Positions 22,553-25,344 of a stretch of 25,344 nucleotides of DNA are shown one piece after another. This DNA comes from UBA6398 sp963660485 (GTDB lineage: Bacteria; Bacteroidota; Bacteroidia; Bacteroidales; Bacteroidaceae). The stretch spans positions 1 to 25,344 of the forward strand of contig CAVKYH010000028.1 of the NCBI GenBank assembly GCA_963660485.1, read 5' to 3'. Both the position numbers and the translations under genes were made by a program. Each line of letters starts with the position of its first letter. Position 1 is the stretch's first letter. Below the pieces are notes generated by a model that ran no database searches, had not been told where the DNA came from, and worked only from the letters and a program-made list of their open reading frames with translations.

Positions 22553-23773
22553 ATGACAATCAGAAAAATAGTTCTTCCAATTCTTGCAGCCCTCATAGCT
22601 TTGCCTTCGTTTGCACAAGAAAAGCTGAAATACCATAACCCCACGGGCAAAGAGTTTCCGATTCTTGCCTGGTTCTCTGTGCTGGGCGATGAAAACCTTA
22701 CGCCTGAACGCTACAAGGAACTTCGCGATGCCGGTTTCAATATCTCGTTTTCACATTTCTCCAATACCGAATCTCTGGAAAAGGGTTTGAAAGCCTGCCG
22801 TGGCACAGGGGTGAAAATTATGGTAACCTGCGCCGAACTTGAAAACAACACCACCGAAACTGTAAACCGCTACAAAGGCGACAAATCGATTGCCGGCTGG
22901 TTTTTGCGCGACGAACCTACGACCGACGGCTTTGACGATTTGCGCAAATTCCGCGACAAAGTTTATGCAGCCGACAAAAAACACCTGATGTACCTCAACC
23001 TTTTGCCGAGTATCGTGAGCGCTGCCGATTTGAAGGCAGAATCCTACGAAGACTACGTGCAGAAATTTGTGGACAAGGTGAACATCACGCAAATTTCCTA
23101 TGACTTTTATCCCATTGTGGACGACAATTACAGAATTGTGGTACGTCCGCAATTCTACGACAATCTTGAAATGGTGAGAAAGGTTTCTTTGAAAAGCGAT
23201 TACCCGTTCTGGGCATTCTGTCTCTCCACCGCCCACAATCCATACCCCATTCCAAACGACACGCATCTGAGAGTGGAAGCTTTCAGCGCCTTGGCCTACG
23301 GCGCGCAGTGCATACAATATTTTACATATTGGAACCCCGGCACCGATATATGGAACTTCCACAACGCTCCAATTGATGAAAGGGGAAACAAAACGGGCGT
23401 ATATTATAAGGTGAAGCGCATAAATCGCGAGATTCACGGACTTACAAAAGTTTTCCTCGGAGCTAAGGCAACCGATGTGAGCCACACGGGAGAAAATATA
23501 CCGCAGGGAACAAAACCACTCGGCACAATGCCCGAAAAATTCCAAAGCATACAAAGCGACGGTGAGGGAATATTGGTTTCGCAACTCGTGAACGGAAAAA
23601 ACAAATACGTGATGTTTGTAAACCGAAGCATCGATTTTCCGCAAAACGTGGACTTCTATCTTGGCGATGACGTTGTGCGCGTTTTCCCATGCGGCAAAAC
23701 CGAGAAGTTAGGCGTAGGAAAACAAACCGTAACGCTCACGCCCGGAAACTACGCCATATTCAAGACAAAATAA
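22553..23773 (+). CDS. Secreted TIM-barrel protein, glycoside-hydrolase-like
   Basis: The 406-residue protein has a signal peptide (about 1-21, PSFAQ). Residues 35-330 look like a (beta/alpha)8 barrel of the clan A glycosidase type. The strands are FPILAWFS, AGFNISFSHF, GVKIMVTC, IAGWFLRDEP, HLMYLNLLP, ITQISYDFYP, PFWAFCLST and CIQYFTYW. E121 in RDEP is at the position expected for an acid/base residue after strand 4. A nucleophile Glu at the end of strand 7 is not visible, but E242 (RVEAFSALAYG) and D184 are candidates. A C-terminal beta domain follows (about 335-406, VSQLVNGKNKYVMFVN and TLTPGNYAIF). It resembles GH42-like barrels in outline; I cannot name the family or substrate. It stands alone, ending at a strong terminator. 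Confidence 0.75.
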   Translation: MTIRKIVLPILAALIALPSFAQEKLKYHNPTGKEFPILAWFSVLGDENLTPERYKELRDAGFNISFSHFSNTESLEKGLKACRGTGVKIMVTCAELENNTTETVNRYKGDKSIAGWFLRDEPTTDGFDDLRKFRDKVYAADKKHLMYLNLLPSIVSAADLKAESYEDYVQKFVDKVNITQISYDFYPIVDDNYRIVVRPQFYDNLEMVRKVSLKSDYPFWAFCLSTAHNPYPIPNDTHLRVEAFSALAYGAQCIQYFTYWNPGTDIWNFHNAPIDERGNKTGVYYKVKRINREIHGLTKVFLGAKATDVSHTGENIPQGTKPLGTMPEKFQSIQSDGEGILVSQLVNGKNKYVMFVNRSIDFPQNVDFYLGDDVVRVFPCGKTEKLGVGKQTVTLTPGNYAIFKTK

Positions 23774-23805
23774 AGCGGCGCGGCGTAAACGCTATGCCTT
23801 ATATA

Positions 23806-23844
23806 AAAGACGGTGTGCGATGAATTTCATCGCACACCGTCTTT
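23806..23844. terminator. Bidirectional terminator
   Basis: AAAGACGGTGTGCGATGA pairs perfectly with TCATCGCACACCGTCTTT (18 bp, 3-nt loop). Runs of T follow on both strands, so it ends the TIM-barrel gene (+) and terC (-), which converge here. Confidence 0.92.
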
Positions 23845-23874
23845 CGTTTCCCCCATTTGGGGTGTCGTATGATT

Positions 23875-24966
23875 TTATGCCTTTTTGTCCGGCACTACAA
23901 GCGACGCCACGATACTCACAACAAGCACTGCAAGAATTATTACAAGCGAAAGCACGGCGTCGATGTGTATGAAATTGTGCACAAGCAGTTTCACACCGAT
24001 GAAAAGCAACAACACACACACGCCAACCTTCAAATAGCGGAACTTGTCGGCTATCGCGGCGAGCAGGAAGAACATCGCGCGCAAACCGAGTATTGCGAAA
24101 ATGTTGGAAAAGAACACCACGTAAGGGTCAAGCGATACCGAAAAAACTGCGGGGATACTGTCGAATGCGAAAATAAGGTCGCTGAATTCTATCACCAATA
24201 CCGTTACAAACAAAGGGGTTATGCAAAGCACACCTTTCTTTATCTTTCCGCCAGTGTCGGACAGCAGGAAACCTTTGTCGGTCTTTTGCGCGCGCACAAA
24301 GAATTTGTCGCCCACAAAAGCGGGATACACATTAAAATGTTTCGACAGAAAACGAACCATAGGGTGTTTCGCCACGTCGATACTCTCTTCCTTGTTGCGG
24401 TCGAGGTACATCTTTACGCCGCTATATATGAGAAAAGCTCCGAAAATCAACAAAATCCAGTCGAAACGGTTGATGATAGCCGCGCCGATGAATATGAAAA
24501 TGAAACGAAGCACTATCGCGCCGAGTATTCCCCAGTTCAAAACGTGCTGATACTCGTTCTTTCCAACTCCGAACGATGTAAAAATCATCATCATCACAAA
24601 AAGATTGTCCACCGACAGAGTTTTTTCAATCAGATAGCCCGATATATATGATATGGTCATATAATGTCGGTATTTCTGCAAACTTCCTTCAAAATCATCG
24701 GGGTTCAAAGTGAGATGCTTGGCATATTTGGCCGCCACCGCCTGCAAATCGGCAAAATTATGTATGCCGTGCACCATGTCTCCATGAAACCACAGAAAAA
24801 CGGAAAAGGCAAGCGCGAGAGTAATCCACACCGCCGTCCATGTGCCGGCCTCTTTGAGCGATACCACATGGGCTTTCCTGTCGATTACAAGCATGTCGAG
24901 CACAAGAATGGCGGCTATGAAAACCACAAAACCGCCGAGAAATAGCAATTCAGATAGATGTAGCAT
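23875..24966 (-). CDS. TerC/Alx-family integral membrane protein
   Basis: The 363-residue inner-membrane protein has about nine hydrophobic segments (roughly 8-28, 44-61, 104-130, 143-161, 169-186, 245-268, 283-303, 312-330 and 336-357). Family acidic motifs lie in the membrane: EKTLSVDNLFV (E114, D120) and EFSDLIFAFDSIPA (E260, D263, D269). The large hydrophilic loop at 188-240 is normal for the Alx branch. TerC/Alx proteins are implicated in metal-ion export, notably manganese, and in metalation of secreted proteins. Tellurite resistance is only the historical name; no other ter genes are present. It is monocistronic. Alx in Escherichia coli has a riboswitch; none is evident in the short leader here. 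Confidence 0.92.
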   Translation of the reverse strand: MLHLSELLFLGGFVVFIAAILVLDMLVIDRKAHVVSLKEAGTWTAVWITLALAFSVFLWFHGDMVHGIHNFADLQAVAAKYAKHLTLNPDDFEGSLQKYRHYMTISYISGYLIEKTLSVDNLFVMMMIFTSFGVGKNEYQHVLNWGILGAIVLRFIFIFIGAAIINRFDWILLIFGAFLIYSGVKMYLDRNKEESIDVAKHPMVRFLSKHFNVYPAFVGDKFFVRAQKTDKGFLLSDTGGKIKKGVLCITPLFVTVLVIEFSDLIFAFDSIPAVFSVSLDPYVVFFSNIFAILGLRAMFFLLAAIADKFRYLKVGVCVLLLFIGVKLLVHNFIHIDAVLSLVIILAVLVVSIVASLVVPDKKA

Positions 24967-25053
24967 AAAATATATAAGTTCTTTTTAGGTTTATAACGGT
25001 TGCGGCACTCAGGCAAAGGCATTCCTTTTATAAGCCGCGCCGTGTTGTGGGCG

Positions 25054-25061
25054 CAAAGTTA
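25054..25061 (-). promoter_or_regulatory. Candidate -7 box for the TerC-family gene
   Basis: On the minus strand TAACTTTG matches TAnnTTTG, with an expected leader of about 80 nt. No matching -33 element was found at the right distance. Confidence 0.35.
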
Positions 25062-25111
25062 GTTATGTTTTTTCTAATAACGCCTCTTGCGGTAATTAGC
25101 ATCTTTGTGCT

Positions 25112-25344
25112 TTAGCATTTGTTTAGCTTCGTAGGTAGTATATGGGAAGTAGTGAAAACGAAGTCGGACATTGTTTTTGTGGGATAGGGAGGTGGATTTT
25201 TGGTGTTGGTAGCGTAGAGTGTTTTTGCGTTGTTTGGTTTGGGAAATTGGTTTGTTGTCGTATTTTGCGGTGTTGCCGTGGATTTTTCTGAAAAATATTT
25301 TTGTATGTTTAACGTATTGGTTTTAGGGTTGTTTGGTGCGTTTT
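25112..25344. other. G+T-rich spacer at the right edge, one array-like unit
   Basis: The plus strand is strongly G+T rich with few C residues. AGTCGGACAT (25162-25171) preceded by AGTGAAAACGA and followed by TGTTTTTGTGG resembles one unit of the 21-nt arrays. A minus-strand frame is open from the window edge to a TAA at 25112, encoding an Asn/Thr/Pro/Lys-rich sequence. This is expected by chance in A+C-rich sequence, which lacks stop codons, so I do not call it a gene. Confidence 0.4.

Noticed and set aside
25112..25344. Partial minus-strand gene entering from the right edge
   Set aside because: The frame is open only because A+C-rich sequence lacks stop codons; it is low in complexity and has no recognisable motif.

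Overview
The window looks like a chromosomal segment from a member of the order Bacteroidales (Bacteroidota). Three things point there. Several promoters fit the Bacteroidota -33/-7 pattern (TTTG or TTGG, 19-21 nt, TAnnTTTG). The gene families are typical: a DUF4292 lipoprotein, a PorT-like outer-membrane barrel, a tricorn-type periplasmic protease, and a malic enzyme with a phosphotransacetylase tail. Starts generally lack strong Shine-Dalgarno sequences. Genus is not determined. No phage, transposase, plasmid, CRISPR, rRNA or tRNA signal was seen.

Layout. 1-2160: a secreted GH43-like glycosidase (-) divergent from a WYL-type regulator (+). 2221-3262: a small membrane protein (+) facing an RlpA-like protein (-) across a shared terminator. 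3776-7802: a large tricorn-like protease with a Lys/Asp-rich insert, preceded by an outer-membrane beta-barrel gene, both (-). 8385-10676: malic enzyme. 10993-16731: a tight (+) operon of dut, a TPR protein, a DUF4292 lipoprotein, an EnvC-like degenerate LytM protein and sufS. 16844-19298: a second tight (+) run of UPF0145, rnhB, ruvB and ybeY. 19683-22213: a (-) group of rnpA, yidD, tatD and nadA. 22553-23773: a secreted TIM-barrel glycosidase-like protein. 23875-24966: a TerC-family membrane protein. The right end is a G+T-rich spacer.

Functional themes are cell-envelope construction (RlpA-like, EnvC-like, DUF4292 lipoprotein, YidD, barrel, periplasmic protease), nucleic-acid maintenance (Dut, RNase HII, RuvB, YbeY, RnpA) and cofactor supply (SufS, NadA). 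Two polysaccharide-active enzyme candidates lie near the ends.

The most unusual structure is intergenic. At least seven loci carry short arrays built on one 21-nt rule: a roughly 10-nt word, often starting GATG and drawn from a small interchangeable set in either orientation, followed by a roughly 11-nt A/T-rich linker that is either self-complementary (TTTAAA core) or of the form GTTTTTACGA. Every gene-free stretch over 300 nt that lies wholly inside the window (five of them) contains one array. The arrays lie outside the promoters and terminators. Their function is unknown to me.
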